From an uncultured Collinsella sp. (GTDB taxonomy: Bacteria > Actinomycetota > Coriobacteriia > Coriobacteriales > Coriobacteriaceae), in the NCBI GenBank assembly GCA_937926755.1, contig CALBBA010000133.1:1-29280 (forward strand): a DNA stretch of 29,280 bases. The letters are read 5' to 3'. The notes under the pieces were generated by a model. That model ran no database searches, was not told the origin of the DNA, and worked only from the letters and a program-made list of their open reading frames with translations. Below, piece after piece: positions 16,063 to 25,554 of this stretch (its first letter is position 1; every line of letters begins with the position of its first letter). Position numbers and translations under genes: made by a program.

Positions 16063-17481
16063 ATGGCTGATTCCCAGACTGCAACCTCCGCGCCCGAGTT
16101 TAAGAGCGCCCACTTTATCGGTATCGGCGGCGCCGGCATGAGCGGCATCGCCCTCGTTCTTCACGAGCGCGGTTATGCCGTTACCGGCTCCGACCTTAAG
16201 ACGTCACGTTATATCCGCCAGCTTACCCGCGCTGGTGTGAAGGTGCATGTGGGCCATGAGGCCGCCACGATCGACGAGGTCAAGCCCGACGTGGTTGTTG
16301 TCTCCACCGCTATTCCGGAGTCCAACCCTGAACTCGTGCGCGCTCGCGAGCTTGGTATTCCCGTGTGGCCCCGTGCCAAGATGCTCTCTGCTTTGGGCCA
16401 CGGCTACACCACCGTCGCTGTTGCCGGCACGCATGGCAAGACCACCACGTCTTCGATGTGCGCCACCATGCTCGACCGCATGGGTCTGGATCCGAGCTTC
16501 TTGATCGGTGGCATCGTCGAGGGCTATGACACGAACGGCAAGAACGGCTCGGGCGACTACTTTGTCGCTGAGGCCGACGAGTCCGACAGCTCCTTCCTGT
16601 TCCTGAACCCCAACGTGGTCATCGTGACCAACGTCGAGGCCGACCACCTCGATCACTACTCGGGTATCGAGGAGATCGAGGCAACTTTCGCCAAATTCAT
16701 GAGCCTGGTGGGCGAGGACGGCACCGTCATCGTCTGCGGTGAGGACCCGCATCTGGTCGAGCTCGCCAAGTCGACGGGTCGTCACGTGCTTTCCTACGGC
16801 TTTGCCGAGAGCAACGACATCGTCTGCATGCACCCGGATGTCAAGGGCATCCAGAGCGATTTTATCGTTCGCTTTGAGGACGGCACTGAGCACGCTGTGG
16901 AGATCAAGAGCAATCCCGGTCGCCACAACATGCTCAACGCCACGGCGGTGCTCACCGTCGCCCATGTCCTGGGCCTTGACATCGACGCCGCCGCCAAGGC
17001 GCTCTCGAGCTTTGAGGGCGTCCGCCGTCGCTTTACCCACGTGGGCGATATCGATGGCATCACCGTGGTCGATGATTACGGCCATCACCCCACCGAGATC
17101 AAGGCGACGCTTGCTGCTGCTTCGTCGCTGGGCTACAAGCACGTCGACGTCGTGTTCCAGCCGCACCGCTATTCGCGCCTGCAGGCCCTGTGCGACGACT
17201 TTGCCGATGCATTTGCCAATGCCGATAAACTGCTGCTGATTGATGTGTTCTCGGCTGGCGAGATGCCCATTCCGGGTGTTACCTCTAAGATGCTCGCCGA
17301 TACCGTGCGCGCCAAGCATCCTGGCAAGGAGGTCGTGTACTGCTCCAGCCGTCTTGAGCTCAATCAGGAGCTCGAGCAGATGGTGGGCGAGGGCGACCTG
17401 CTGCTCACCATGGGTGCCGGCGACGTTACGACCGTCGGTCCCGAGTTCATTGAGTATCTGACTGCCAAGAAAGACGCTTAA
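16063..17481 (+). CDS. murC: UDP-MurNAc--L-alanine ligase
   Basis: Adds L-alanine to UDP-MurNAc with ATP, the first ligation of the stem peptide. The 472 residues contain FIGIGGAGMSG (18-28) for the UDP substrate, the ATP loop GTHGKTTTS (122-130), EADESDSSFL, NVEADHLDHY and DDYGHHPTEI, all diagnostic for MurC. The ATG at 16063 has aaggag 12 nt upstream, a little long. An in-frame GTG at 16036 precedes that site and is unlikely. The 97-nt gap after murG holds TACAGT at 16014-16019, a possible weak -10. murB follows after 5 nt. Confidence 0.96.
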   Translation: MADSQTATSAPEFKSAHFIGIGGAGMSGIALVLHERGYAVTGSDLKTSRYIRQLTRAGVKVHVGHEAATIDEVKPDVVVVSTAIPESNPELVRARELGIPVWPRAKMLSALGHGYTTVAVAGTHGKTTTSSMCATMLDRMGLDPSFLIGGIVEGYDTNGKNGSGDYFVAEADESDSSFLFLNPNVVIVTNVEADHLDHYSGIEEIEATFAKFMSLVGEDGTVIVCGEDPHLVELAKSTGRHVLSYGFAESNDIVCMHPDVKGIQSDFIVRFEDGTEHAVEIKSNPGRHNMLNATAVLTVAHVLGLDIDAAAKALSSFEGVRRRFTHVGDIDGITVVDDYGHHPTEIKATLAAASSLGYKHVDVVFQPHRYSRLQALCDDFADAFANADKLLLIDVFSAGEMPIPGVTSKMLADTVRAKHPGKEVVYCSSRLELNQELEQMVGEGDLLLTMGAGDVTTVGPEFIEYLTAKKDA

Positions 17482-17486
17482 GTCTA

Positions 17487-18398
17487 ATGGGTCTGTTTAA
17501 CGCCGTCATGGCGCTCTCGGGCATGATCGACACGGATGTGATCGAGGACGAGCGCCTTGCGCGTCATACGAGCTATCGTATCGGCGGCAAGGCCGACCTC
17601 TTTGTGACGTGCCATAGCTATCATGCCCTTCGCCGCGCCGTGGCGGTGCTCGATCGCGAGCAGGTGCCGTGGGTCATCATCGGCAAGGGCTCCAATCTGC
17701 TGGTTGCCGATGGCGGTTATCGCGGCGCCGTCATTTCGCTCGGACGTGAGTTTCAGCGCACGGTTGTTGCCGATGACGGTTGTACGCTGACGGTCGGTGC
17801 GGGCGTGATGTTTGCGCGCCTGGTCAACGATGCCCTGTCGCGTAGCCTCTCGGGCCTTGAGTTTGCCGTTGGCATCCCTGGCTCGGTCGGCGGTGCGATA
17901 TCTATGAATGCCGGCACGCGGACCGAGTGGATTGGCTCGCTGGTTGAGGATGTCGTAACGTTTGACCCGGTATCCGGTATCAAACATTATGCGGGGTCCG
18001 AGATCACTTGGGGCTACCGCGAATGTAGCCTTCCCCGCAATGAGATCATCCTCGAGTGCGTGCTCAAGCTTAAACCGGCGCCCAAGGCCGACATTCGCGA
18101 GCGCATGGAGCGGTACCTTACAAGGCGCAAGCGTACGCAGCCCATGGGTCGCGCATCCTGCGGGTCGGTCTTTCGCAACCCGCCCGATGCGAGTGTGGGC
18201 AAGCTTATCGAGGATTGTGGATTAAAGGGTTTTTCGATTGGCGGCGCGGAAGTTTCGCCCGTTCACGCTAATTTTATCGTTAATAACGGAACTGCCTCGG
18301 CCGATGACGTTGCCGCGGTTATCAGACATGTGCACGGAAAGGTGAGGGAGGCGTATGGCATCGAGCTCAGACCGGAAGTTAAATTCCTCGGCTTCTAG
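17487..18398 (+). CDS. murB: UDP-N-acetylenolpyruvoylglucosamine reductase
   Basis: FAD enzyme that reduces UDP-GlcNAc-enolpyruvate with NADPH to UDP-MurNAc. The 303 residues show HTSYRIGGKADLFV, the FAD loop GKGSNLLV (66-73), GIPGSVGGAISMNAG, and the proton donor region SCGSVFRNP with Ser227. The lack of the extra loops of E. coli-type MurB and the SVFRNP motif fit the shorter type II enzymes. No clear ribosome site is present before 17487, so it is probably coupled to murC. Its last 44 nt overlap the start of ftsQ. Confidence 0.95.
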   Translation: MGLFNAVMALSGMIDTDVIEDERLARHTSYRIGGKADLFVTCHSYHALRRAVAVLDREQVPWVIIGKGSNLLVADGGYRGAVISLGREFQRTVVADDGCTLTVGAGVMFARLVNDALSRSLSGLEFAVGIPGSVGGAISMNAGTRTEWIGSLVEDVVTFDPVSGIKHYAGSEITWGYRECSLPRNEIILECVLKLKPAPKADIRERMERYLTRRKRTQPMGRASCGSVFRNPPDASVGKLIEDCGLKGFSIGGAEVSPVHANFIVNNGTASADDVAAVIRHVHGKVREAYGIELRPEVKFLGF

Positions 18399-19611
18399 AG
18401 CATCGAAACCCACCTTCCGCCGCGCCGGAGGGCGTTCCGGCGCGCCTGCCAAACCTCAACGCAATACTGTCGCGCATTCTAAGTCTGTCGGGCATGCTCG
18501 ACAGACCAGTCGTCCGGTCGTCGGCTCGCAGCTCGGTAATCGTCCGGCCGCAAAAAAGTCCTCGCGTCCCTCGGTGACGTCAAAGCCTGTTATGGGTGCC
18601 AAACCTGCCCGTCCCATGGCAACTCCTAAGCCCTCGACGGGAACTAAAGCGCCGCGTCCAGGTCGCACGCTGGGCGCATCGAAACCGCGCTCGCTGACAT
18701 CGGTGCCGGCTACCGCCAAGAAGCCTTCGGGTAAAAAAAGCGTCAACCCGTTGTCTTCACTTGGGGCGATGGTAAATAAAACATCAGACGCCGCTTCTGT
18801 CGTTACAGGCAAAGGCAAAATCGTTGGCGGCGTTCTGGCCGTCTTGGCCGTGCTCGTCGTCGTTGCCATCGTGGTGATCAACTCTGGACTGTTTACTGCC
18901 ACTGATATTCAGATTCAAGGCAGCGAGCATGTGACGAAGCACGATGCTATCCAGCTGATCGACTTGCCCGAGGGAACGTCGCTTTTTAACGTCGATCCCG
19001 ACCAGATTACCGAGGACCTCAAGCAGAACCCGTGGGTCTCGGGCGTAGATGTCCAGCGTCAGTTCCCGCATACGCTCATCATTACGCCGATGGAGCGCAA
19101 GGTCATCGCAATTGCCTATATCAGCTCCGATGACCTTGCCTGGGCCATCGGGGATGATGACACCTGGATCGCCCCGCTGTCGACGTCGGTCGAAGTGGAT
19201 GACCAGGGCAACGTCATCACGACGGGGCAGGGCTCAAATACCCTGACCGGCATTGATGCCGCGCTGGCGCTCGCTAAGCACTATGGCGCGGTGTTGTTGA
19301 CTGATGTCTCGGCGGATATCGCTCCGGTTTCCGGCCAGGCGGTGAGCTCCAAGGCCGTTAAGGCTGGCTTGGATTATGTGCGTGGTTTTTCGAGCGAGTT
19401 CTTGGGACAAGTCAAGGATATTTCCACGCCTTCGGTCGAAGCCATCTCGGCAAACCTCAATAACGGCATTGAGGTGTCGCTGGGCGATTCGGACGATATC
19501 GTCAAGAAGGAACGCGTAGTCACCAAGTTGCTTTCGCAGGTAGAGGGCGTAACGTATATCAATGTGCGCTCTCCGGGCAACTACACATTTAGGAATGCTC
19601 CGACCTCATAG
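18355..19611 (+). CDS. ftsQ: Divisome protein FtsQ with a long basic cytoplasmic tail
   Basis: Bitopic membrane scaffold that recruits FtsL-type proteins and FtsW-FtsI. The 418 residues have a roughly 150-residue disordered N-terminus rich in Lys, Arg, Pro, Ser and Ala with recurring KP/RP words, one membrane segment at about 157-176 (VGGVLAVLAVLVVVAIVVI), a POTRA domain (about 181-250, starting FTATDIQIQGSEHVTK), and a beta domain (about 250-410). E. coli FtsQ has a cytoplasmic tail of only about 25 residues, so this one is long. The start is fixed by ggtgagggagg 4-5 nt before the ATG at 18355, inside murB, so the genes overlap by 44 nt. Confidence 0.9.
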   Translation: MASSSDRKLNSSASRASKPTFRRAGGRSGAPAKPQRNTVAHSKSVGHARQTSRPVVGSQLGNRPAAKKSSRPSVTSKPVMGAKPARPMATPKPSTGTKAPRPGRTLGASKPRSLTSVPATAKKPSGKKSVNPLSSLGAMVNKTSDAASVVTGKGKIVGGVLAVLAVLVVVAIVVINSGLFTATDIQIQGSEHVTKHDAIQLIDLPEGTSLFNVDPDQITEDLKQNPWVSGVDVQRQFPHTLIITPMERKVIAIAYISSDDLAWAIGDDDTWIAPLSTSVEVDDQGNVITTGQGSNTLTGIDAALALAKHYGAVLLTDVSADIAPVSGQAVSSKAVKAGLDYVRGFSSEFLGQVKDISTPSVEAISANLNNGIEVSLGDSDDIVKKERVVTKLLSQVEGVTYINVRSPGNYTFRNAPTS

Positions 19612-19810
19612 CGTTGGTTGATGCTTTGTTGAGGGGCCATACCACGCCGTTTATCTGGTTTGTTTGGTTTTCACGGTCAATTATTTGACTGATACGTTCA
19701 TAATGTGCAAACATAATACGGTTTACCTTTGCATTTACTTTCAACCTGAAGGTTAATGTGCGCAGGGGTCGACCCATGCTATGGCTATAACCTTTGTTCG
19801 GAGGACCGAC
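19612..19810 (+). promoter_or_regulatory. ftsZ leader and probable promoter region
   Basis: This 199-nt AT-rich gap separates ftsQ and ftsZ. CATAAT occurs at 19699-19704 and 19712-19717, both good -10 matches, and TTGACT at 19685-19690 is a good -35 match, but none of the spacings is standard (8 and 21 nt). A second option is TTGCAT (19729-19734) with GTTAAT (19752-19757), spacer 17. Two dyads are present: gtcaa-ttat-ttgac (19676-19689), overlapping the -35-like word, and aacct-ga-aggtt (19743-19754). A dedicated ftsZ promoter is likely but not located with certainty. Confidence 0.5.
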
Positions 19811-20965
19811 ATGCACGAGACAGAGATCAACAACTACCTTGCCGTCATTAAGGTGGTCGGCGTCGGCGGCGGCGGTACCAACGCGGTCAATCGAATGATC
19901 GAAGAGGGCATCCGCGGCGTCGAGTTTGTTGCCATCAACACCGATGCTCAGGCACTCGCGATCTCTGATGCCGATATCAAGGTGCACATCGGCACCGACC
20001 TTACCCGCGGCCTGGGCGCCGGCGCCAACCCCGAGGTTGGCCGCAAGGCTGCCGATGAGTCCCGCGACGACATTGCCGAGGCGCTCGCTGGCGCCGACAT
20101 GGTGTTCATCACCTGCGGCGAGGGCGGTGGCACCGGTACCGGCGCTGCTCCCATCGTTGCCGATATCGCGATGAACGAGGTCGGCGCACTGACCGTCGCC
20201 GTCGTGACCAAGCCCTTCACCTTCGAGGGCCGCAAGCGTAAGAAGAGCGCCGAGGAGGGCATTAAGACCCTCTCCGATTGCGTCGATACCATGATCGTCA
20301 TCCCTAACGATAAGCTGCTCGACATCGCCGAGAAGAAGACCACCATGCTCGAGGCCTTCGCGATTGCCGATGGCGTCCTTTCCCAGGGCACCCAGGGCAT
20401 CACCGACCTCATCACCGTCCCCGGTATCATCAACCTGGACTTCGCCGATGTTAAGACCATCATGAAGCAGGCCGGTACCGCCATGATGGGTATCGGTACC
20501 TCTTCTGGGGACACCCGTGCCGTCGACGCTGCCCAGCAGGCCATCTCCAGCCCGCTGCTCGAGAGCTCCATCGATGGTGCCACGCGCGTGCTGCTCTCCA
20601 TCGCCGGTTCCAAGGACCTGGGCATCCAGGAGATCAGCGACGCCGCCGACGTTGTCGCCAACGCCGTCGACCCCGAGGCCAACATCATCTTCGGTACCGT
20701 TGTCGACGAGTCCCTGGGCGATCAGGTGCGTATCACCGTCATCGCTACGGGCTTCTCCGACTCCAACGTCAACCGTCAGGACGAGCTCTTTGCTGCTCAG
20801 CAGTCTCAGAGCAAGGCCGCTGCCTCCGCTGAGCCGCAGCGCACCGCTCCTGCCACGAGCCCGGCTCAGGCCGCTCCGACCCGCAACGTCGGTGGCACCG
20901 AGCTTCCTAACTTCGGCAACGATCAGTTCGAGCTTCCCGACTTCCTGAAGCGCGGTAGCTTCTAA
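19811..20965 (+). CDS. ftsZ: Cell division GTPase FtsZ
   Basis: Tubulin homologue that assembles into the division ring. The 384 residues include GVGGGGTNAVNRM (17-29) for GTP binding, the tubulin signature GEGGGTGTGAAP (103-114), the T7-loop NLDFADVKTIM, a variable Ala/Pro/Gln linker, and the C-terminal peptide ELPDFLKR used to bind membrane anchors. With no ftsA here, SepF encoded at 27330 is the likely partner. The ATG at 19811 follows cggaggacc at good distance; an in-frame ATG at 19781 lies upstream of that site and adds residues foreign to the family. A strong terminator follows at 20992. Confidence 0.98.
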   Translation: MHETEINNYLAVIKVVGVGGGGTNAVNRMIEEGIRGVEFVAINTDAQALAISDADIKVHIGTDLTRGLGAGANPEVGRKAADESRDDIAEALAGADMVFITCGEGGGTGTGAAPIVADIAMNEVGALTVAVVTKPFTFEGRKRKKSAEEGIKTLSDCVDTMIVIPNDKLLDIAEKKTTMLEAFAIADGVLSQGTQGITDLITVPGIINLDFADVKTIMKQAGTAMMGIGTSSGDTRAVDAAQQAISSPLLESSIDGATRVLLSIAGSKDLGIQEISDAADVVANAVDPEANIIFGTVVDESLGDQVRITVIATGFSDSNVNRQDELFAAQQSQSKAAASAEPQRTAPATSPAQAAPTRNVGGTELPNFGNDQFELPDFLKRGSF

Positions 20966-20991
20966 GTCGTTCTTTGCATTGTTGTGCACAG

Positions 20992-21024
20992 GGGCGTGTC
21001 CGTATGGACGCGCCCTTTTTATTT
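20992..21024 (+). terminator. Rho-independent terminator after ftsZ
   Basis: gggcgtgtcc (20992-21001) pairs with ggacgcgccc (21006-21015) over 10 bp with one G-U wobble and a gtat loop, followed by TTTTTATTT. It closes the dcw operon and separates it from pgeF-pst. Confidence 0.9.
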
Positions 21025-21175
21025 CGACTTTGTAAACTAGAACCTCCAATCTCTTTACGTTCCCTTTACGATTGCCTCCAGCGCAGCAGGTATCCTTTTA
21101 GAGAAGTATGACAGCCGTATAAACGCGGGCTGTAGCGGCGATGCCGCGGTACTTGTGTTATTAGGAGGCTTTAGT

Positions 21176-21976
21176 ATGGCAGCACGTGCGGACAAAGTTT
21201 CGCGTGTCGACCATGATGGAGTTACGTTGGTGGAGGGCGCGACATCCGATGTTCGCTTTGCCTTCACCGAGCGTGCCGGTGGCGTTTCCGAAGATGCGTA
21301 CTCCTCACTCAACTTGGGCTCGCATGTTGGCGATGACCCCTTTGCTGTTCAAGAAAATCGTCGTCGTGCGCTCGAGGCTATGGGTGCCGCCGAGTGCGAG
21401 CACAACCTGCTCGTTCCCAATCAGGTCCATGGTGATCATATCGTTGCGGTGACCTCGAACGGCGCCGATGACCTTGAGGACGTTCGCGAGCAGATTGCCG
21501 AGGGCTGTGATGCCATCGTCTGCACGGCGCATAACGTGCCCGTGCTGCTCTGCTTTGCCGACTGCGTTCCCGTGGTGCTGGTGGCCCCTGGCGGATTTGC
21601 CGTGGTGCACTCCGGTTGGAAGGGCACGATTGCACGTATTTCCGCCAAGGCGTGCCAGGCGCTTTGCGATGCTGCCGGTTGCGATGCGAGCGACGTTTCC
21701 GCCTATATCGGCCCCCATATCTTGGGTGACGAATATGAGGTATCCCAGGAACTCATGGATCGCTTTGCCGCCGAGTTCTCTTGCATCGATGCGAGTACCT
21801 CTCGCATGCTCGATCTTTCCGCTGCCATTCGCGAGGCGCTGGTAGATGTCGGTGTCGACGCGGATAATATCGTGGATACCCAGCTTTCGACCGTGCGTCA
21901 GAACGACCGCTTTTATTCCTACCGTAACGAGGGCGGCACCTGTGGGCGCCATGCTGCGATCGGCGTGATGCTATGA
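21176..21976 (+). CDS. pgeF: Peptidoglycan editing factor PgeF (YfiH, laccase-domain)
   Basis: In E. coli this family removes misincorporated serine from UDP-MurNAc peptides; it was earlier described as a polyphenol oxidase. The 266 residues carry the metal-site motifs NQVHG (His85), CFADCVP (Cys130) and VVHSGWKGT (His145), plus YIGPHI and the C-terminal RFYSYRNEGGTCGRHAAIG. The ATG at 21176 follows ggagg by 7 nt; a GTG seven codons earlier lies before that site. The 150-nt gap after the ftsZ terminator must hold its promoter; TATCCT (21091) and TATAAA (21116) are weak -10 candidates. The stop overlaps the pstS start by 4 nt (ATGA). Confidence 0.93.
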   Translation: MAARADKVSRVDHDGVTLVEGATSDVRFAFTERAGGVSEDAYSSLNLGSHVGDDPFAVQENRRRALEAMGAAECEHNLLVPNQVHGDHIVAVTSNGADDLEDVREQIAEGCDAIVCTAHNVPVLLCFADCVPVVLVAPGGFAVVHSGWKGTIARISAKACQALCDAAGCDASDVSAYIGPHILGDEYEVSQELMDRFAAEFSCIDASTSRMLDLSAAIREALVDVGVDADNIVDTQLSTVRQNDRFYSYRNEGGTCGRHAAIGVML

Positions 21977-22809
21977 GAAAGATCGTATCGGTCCTGAGCG
22001 CCGCTGTGCTTACGCTTACGCTGTGCGCCTGTTCTTCGGGATCTTCTACCTCTTCCATTACCGTCGCTGGCTCCACGACCTGCCTTCCTATCGCCGAGAT
22101 TGCGGCCGAGGGCTTTAAGGAGGAGACCGGCATCGACGTGCTCGTTTCCGGTTTGGGTTCTTCTGCTGGCATCGAGGCCGTCAGCGCCGGCACGGCCGAT
22201 ATCGCCAGCTCCTCCCGTGGACTCAATGCCGACGAACAGGATCTGGGCCTGACTCCCATCGTCATTGCCCACGACGGTATCGCGGTCATCGTGAACGACG
22301 ATAACCCGGTCGATAACCTCTCGACCGAGCAGCTCCGCGATATTTACGCCGGCAAGATCACCAACTGGAAAGAAGTCGGTGGCGAGGACCTGAGGATTCA
22401 GGTTATCAACCGAGATGAGGCGTCCGGCACGCGTGAGGCCTTCCGTACCATCGTGATGGACGGCACGCCGTTCGATCGCCGCTCGGCCGTTCTTTCGGGC
22501 ACGGGCCAGGTGCGCGACGTGGTATCTCGTTCGCGCGGTGCCATTGGCTACATTTCGCTGGGCTTCGTCGATAGCCTCAACGCCAAGACCTCGGTCAAGG
22601 CCGTCTCGGTCAATCATGTTGAGGCGTCCGAGAAGACGGTCGCGAGCGGCGGCTATCCCATCTCGCGCGACCTTTACTTCTTTGTGAAGGGTGCTCCTTC
22701 GCAGCAGGCGCAGGATTACATCGACTACGTGACGTCCGAAAAGATGGACAAGCAGATTCGCGAGGCGGGCTTTATTCCCGTCACCAACGACGAGAAGGGG
22801 AGTGAGTAG
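21973..22809 (+). CDS. pstS: Phosphate ABC transporter substrate-binding lipoprotein PstS
   Basis: Captures phosphate outside the membrane for the PstCAB transporter. The 278 residues open with a lipoprotein signal peptide and lipobox LCAC, making Cys20 the lipidated residue. Phosphate-binding words are GSTT (33-36), SSSRGL (79-84) and SGTREAF (151-157). The short length matches the Firmicutes/Coriobacteria type rather than the 340-residue proteobacterial one. The ATG overlaps the pgeF stop (ATGA), so it is read as part of the pgeF transcript. No conserved pho-box was recognised upstream of pgeF or pstS. Confidence 0.95.
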   Translation: MRKIVSVLSAAVLTLTLCACSSGSSTSSITVAGSTTCLPIAEIAAEGFKEETGIDVLVSGLGSSAGIEAVSAGTADIASSSRGLNADEQDLGLTPIVIAHDGIAVIVNDDNPVDNLSTEQLRDIYAGKITNWKEVGGEDLRIQVINRDEASGTREAFRTIVMDGTPFDRRSAVLSGTGQVRDVVSRSRGAIGYISLGFVDSLNAKTSVKAVSVNHVEASEKTVASGGYPISRDLYFFVKGAPSQQAQDYIDYVTSEKMDKQIREAGFIPVTNDEKGSE

Positions 22810-22810
22810 C

Positions 22811-23737
22811 ATGGAAGCACAGGAAAACTCCCAGACTGAGCAGAATGCTCAGGCACCCAAGAAGCGCGAGCTGGCGCTCGTATCGCGCAGTACCTATATC
22901 AAGGAGAAGGCGCTGCAGTGGATTTTCCTTGCCTGCGCGTTCTTGGCGGTCGTTACCGTCATCCTGATTTTTGTCTTTACCACGTACTCGGCGCTGCCCG
23001 TCTTTACCGACATCGGTCTGGCGGACTTCTTTAGCTTTACGTGGGCGCCCTCTGAGGGCCACTACGGCATCATGTCGCTGCTTGCCGGCTCGGGTCTGGT
23101 GACCGTCGGTGCGCTCGCCATGGGCGTGCCGCTAGGTGTGGGCACGGCCGTGTACCTGGTCGAGATCGCCGGCAAGCGCGTGCGCAAGCTTATCAGCCCT
23201 GCCGTTGACCTGTTGGCCGGCATCCCTTCTATCATCTATGGCTTCTTTGGAATGATCATCATCCGTCCGTTTATCGCGCAACTGACCGGTGGTCTTGGTT
23301 TTGGTGCGCTGACGGCGTGGTTCGTGCTTGCCATCATGATCGTTCCTACCATCACCACACTCACCATCGATGCCCTCAATTCCATTCCCATGGGCATTCG
23401 CGAGGCATCGTATGCCATGGGCGCCACCAAGTGGCAGACCATCTATAAGGTCGTGCTACCTGCCGCTAAGCTGGGTATCGTGGATGCCATCGTGCTGGGT
23501 ATGGGCCGTGCCATCGGAGAGACCATGGCCGTGCTCATGGTCGTGGGTAATGCCCCGGTTATTCCCGACAGCATTGCGAGCCCTATCTCGACGCTCACGA
23601 GCCAGATCGCACTCGACATGAGCTATTCCTCGGGTCTGCACCGCTCGGCGCTGTTCGGCATGGGCGTGGTCCTGTTTATCATCTCCGCCACGCTGGTGGG
23701 CATCGTCCGTCTGATTTCCAAGAAGAAGAGGGGGTAG
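22811..23737 (+). CDS. pstC: Phosphate ABC transporter permease PstC
   Basis: One of the two membrane subunits of the phosphate importer. The 308 residues have a hydrophilic N-terminus of about 35 residues, then six predicted membrane segments starting at WIFLACAFLAVVTVILIFVF. The binding-protein-dependent permease signature EASYAMGATKWQTIYKVVLPAA is recognisable near the middle of the C-terminal half (the EAA loop that contacts PstB), followed by GRAIGETMAV. The ATG at 22811, 1 nt after the pstS stop, has aaggggag 8 nt upstream. A GTG at 22802 overlaps that site and is less likely. Confidence 0.95.
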   Translation: MEAQENSQTEQNAQAPKKRELALVSRSTYIKEKALQWIFLACAFLAVVTVILIFVFTTYSALPVFTDIGLADFFSFTWAPSEGHYGIMSLLAGSGLVTVGALAMGVPLGVGTAVYLVEIAGKRVRKLISPAVDLLAGIPSIIYGFFGMIIIRPFIAQLTGGLGFGALTAWFVLAIMIVPTITTLTIDALNSIPMGIREASYAMGATKWQTIYKVVLPAAKLGIVDAIVLGMGRAIGETMAVLMVVGNAPVIPDSIASPISTLTSQIALDMSYSSGLHRSALFGMGVVLFIISATLVGIVRLISKKKRG

Positions 23738-23740
23738 GCT

Positions 23741-24646
23741 ATGTCCGATTCCGTTGACACGACGGTCGATACGACCTCGTCGCGCGAGCGCATCAAGCGT
23801 GCCCTTTCCCACGGCAAGAAGGGCCGCATCAACAAGGACCTGTCCAACAAGATCATGCTTGGCGTGTTCCGTGCCGCGGCATACATCACCACGCTGGTGC
23901 TGGTCGCTATCATCGCCTACGTGGTCATTAACGGCCTGCCGCATATCTCGCTCGACTTTATCTTCGGTTGGCCCCAGGGCGTCAACGCCGAGGGCGGAAT
24001 TTGGCCCACGATCGTCTCGACCGTCTATGTGACGGCGCTCGCCATGCTTATCTGCACGCCGATCGCTGTGCTGGCAGCCGTCTATCTGGCCGAGTACGCC
24101 AAGCAGGGCAAGGTCGTCGAGCTCATTCGCTACGCTGCTGACGCTTTGGCCTCGGTGCCCTCCATCGTTATGGGCCTGTTTGGCTACGCCTTGTTTGTCG
24201 AGGCTATGGGCCTGGGCCTTTCGATGGTCTCGGCCGCTCTGGCGCTCGCGCTCTTGATGCTTCCCATCGTCATGCGCACCACCGAAGAAGCCATTCGCGC
24301 CGTTCCGCGCTATATCCGTTGGGGCGCGTACGGCCTGGGCGCTACCAAGTGGCAGGTCGTCTCCAAGATCGTGCTTCCTTCGGCCTTTGGCCGCATTGCC
24401 ACGGGCATCGTCCTTGCCATCGGCCGTGCCATCGGCGAGACCGCCGTGGTGCTCTACACCATGGGCCAGGCCATCAATCTACCTATTTCGCCGCTCGATT
24501 CCGGTCGTCCCATGACCGTTCACCTGTACCTGCTTGCCAACGACGGCATCAACATGAACGCAGCCTACGGCACCGCGCTCTTGCTGATGGTGATCATTTT
24601 GGCCTTCAACCTGTTTGCGCGCTTCCTGTCGCGCAAGCGTCGCTAG
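23741..24646 (+). CDS. pstA: Phosphate ABC transporter permease PstA
   Basis: Second membrane subunit of the phosphate importer. The 301 residues show a roughly 45-residue hydrophilic N-terminus, six membrane segments, the segment SVPSIVMGLFGYALF typical for PstA, and an EAA-type loop (YGLGATKWQVVSKIVLPSA) followed by GRAIGETAVVLYT. It starts 3 nt after pstC with agaggggg about 7 nt before the ATG, and ends 12 nt before pstB. The MTVHLYLLAND segment near the C-terminus is a further PstA mark. Confidence 0.95.
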   Translation: MSDSVDTTVDTTSSRERIKRALSHGKKGRINKDLSNKIMLGVFRAAAYITTLVLVAIIAYVVINGLPHISLDFIFGWPQGVNAEGGIWPTIVSTVYVTALAMLICTPIAVLAAVYLAEYAKQGKVVELIRYAADALASVPSIVMGLFGYALFVEAMGLGLSMVSAALALALLMLPIVMRTTEEAIRAVPRYIRWGAYGLGATKWQVVSKIVLPSAFGRIATGIVLAIGRAIGETAVVLYTMGQAINLPISPLDSGRPMTVHLYLLANDGINMNAAYGTALLLMVIILAFNLFARFLSRKRR

Positions 24647-24658
24647 TTAAGGAGTCCC

Positions 24659-25462
<804 letters not shown>

Positions 25463-25554
25463 TCGGTGCGACTAGTCCCAAGCCGATCGGATCTGGTCCG
25501 GTGCGTATTCACTGTGCGGGCGGCATGACCGCACCCAACTGATTGGAGTGAACC

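Noticed and set aside
21108..21160. Hairpin acagcc/ggctgt before pgeF as a possible riboswitch
   Set aside because: Only 6 bp with an 11-nt loop and no conserved riboswitch core or expression platform.
25514..25534. Dyad gtgcgg/ccgcac between pstB and phoU as a terminator
   Set aside because: No T tract and only 6 bp; phoU is expected to be co-transcribed with pstB.
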